Made by a program: the position numbers and the translations under genes. The notes beneath the pieces are model-generated. The model worked only from the letters and a program-made list of their open reading frames with translations, searched no databases and had not been told where the DNA came from. From Benzoatithermus sp963720725 (GTDB lineage: Bacteria > Pseudomonadota > Alphaproteobacteria > Geminicoccales > Geminicoccaceae), in contig CAVRGN010000003.1 of the NCBI GenBank assembly GCA_963720725.1, forward strand, positions 620,001-684,000: a DNA stretch of 64,000 bases, written 5' to 3'. Of the stretch, positions 63,913 through 64,000 are shown in pieces (within the stretch, counting starts at the first letter, position 1; the number at the start of each line of letters is the position of its first letter).

Positions 63913-64000
63913 TCACCCGCCCTTCCAGGGCGCGGCGCCGGCTTCCCACAGGCCCTGCACCACCTCGCGATCGCGCAGCGTGTCGACGCACGACCAGAAG
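63913..64000 (-). CDS. rfbF: Glucose-1-phosphate cytidylyltransferase, C-terminal end only
   Basis: Only the last 29 codons and the stop are in the window: FWSCVDTLRDREVVQGLWEA then GAAPWKGG. This matches the C-terminal end of RfbF-type enzymes (FWxxMDTLRD, then a GxAPWK tail), which make CDP-glucose for 3,6-dideoxyhexose and related sugar synthesis. The gene continues past the right edge. Confidence 0.75.
   Translation of the reverse strand, partial: FWSCVDTLRDREVVQGLWEAGAAPWKGG

Overview
This is a high-GC stretch of an alphaproteobacterial chromosome. The best evidence is the order yceD (DUF177) - plsX - fabH - ihfA - MerR regulator, together with a 3'-5' exonuclease-proficient PolA and a GlgE-type alpha-glucan pathway. 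A Rhodospirillales- or Geminicoccales-like host is likely, but the sequence alone cannot fix the genus.

Layout. 1-4 kb: TauE/SafE exporter (partial), a secreted protein of unknown function, a VOC protein, an SDR oxidoreductase and Dps. 4.3-7.8 kb: the lipid-synthesis and nucleoid operon yceD-plsX-fabH-ihfA-merR. 7.6-10.4 kb: a polyprenyl-phosphate-type glycosyltransferase and a polytopic membrane protein. 10.5-12.9 kb: tRNA-Pro(GGG), a wrecked sdaA, a HlyU-like protein and tRNA-Ser(CGA). 13-21.2 kb: an accessory island starting just after tRNA-Ser. It holds a phosphorothioate-DNA-dependent HNH restriction enzyme, a Dnd-associated methyltransferase gene cut in two by an IS256-family element, an AT-richer membrane protein, IS1182- and IS630-family elements, a helicase remnant and an IS256 remnant. 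21.3-26.2 kb: a c-di-GMP phosphodiesterase-type protein and an ECF sigma/anti-sigma pair. 26.2-31 kb: a Gld-like ABC export operon. 31-34 kb: a trans-3-hydroxyproline dehydratase, Ohr, an RraA-like protein and AroE. 34-49 kb: alpha-glucan metabolism (glgP, maltokinase, glgE, glgX) mixed with a Nudix protein, an ATP-dependent DNA ligase, OxyR and several small exported proteins, ending in an LprI/MliC lysozyme-inhibitor-like protein. 50-53.8 kb: small accessory genes, including an ImmA/IrrE-PIN pair, a duplicated MNT nucleotidyltransferase and a broken excalibur-domain gene. 53.9-57 kb: polA and rlpA. 57-64 kb: an exopolysaccharide or O-antigen cluster on the minus strand (flippase, four glycosyltransferases, RfbC-like epimerase, start of an RfbF-like cytidylyltransferase), most of whose genes overlap by 4 nt.

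How the genes work together. Maltokinase makes maltose-1-phosphate, GlgE polymerises it, and GlgX and GlgP take the glucan apart; treS, the usual partner, is not in the window. The island looks like a decayed phosphorothioation-linked defence locus.

A caution about the sequence itself: polA and at least seven other well-conserved genes are broken by single extra bases, nearly all in short homopolymers. This is more like uncorrected sequencing indels than true decay. The IS256 insertion, the sdaA deletion and the excalibur stop do not fit that pattern and look genuine.
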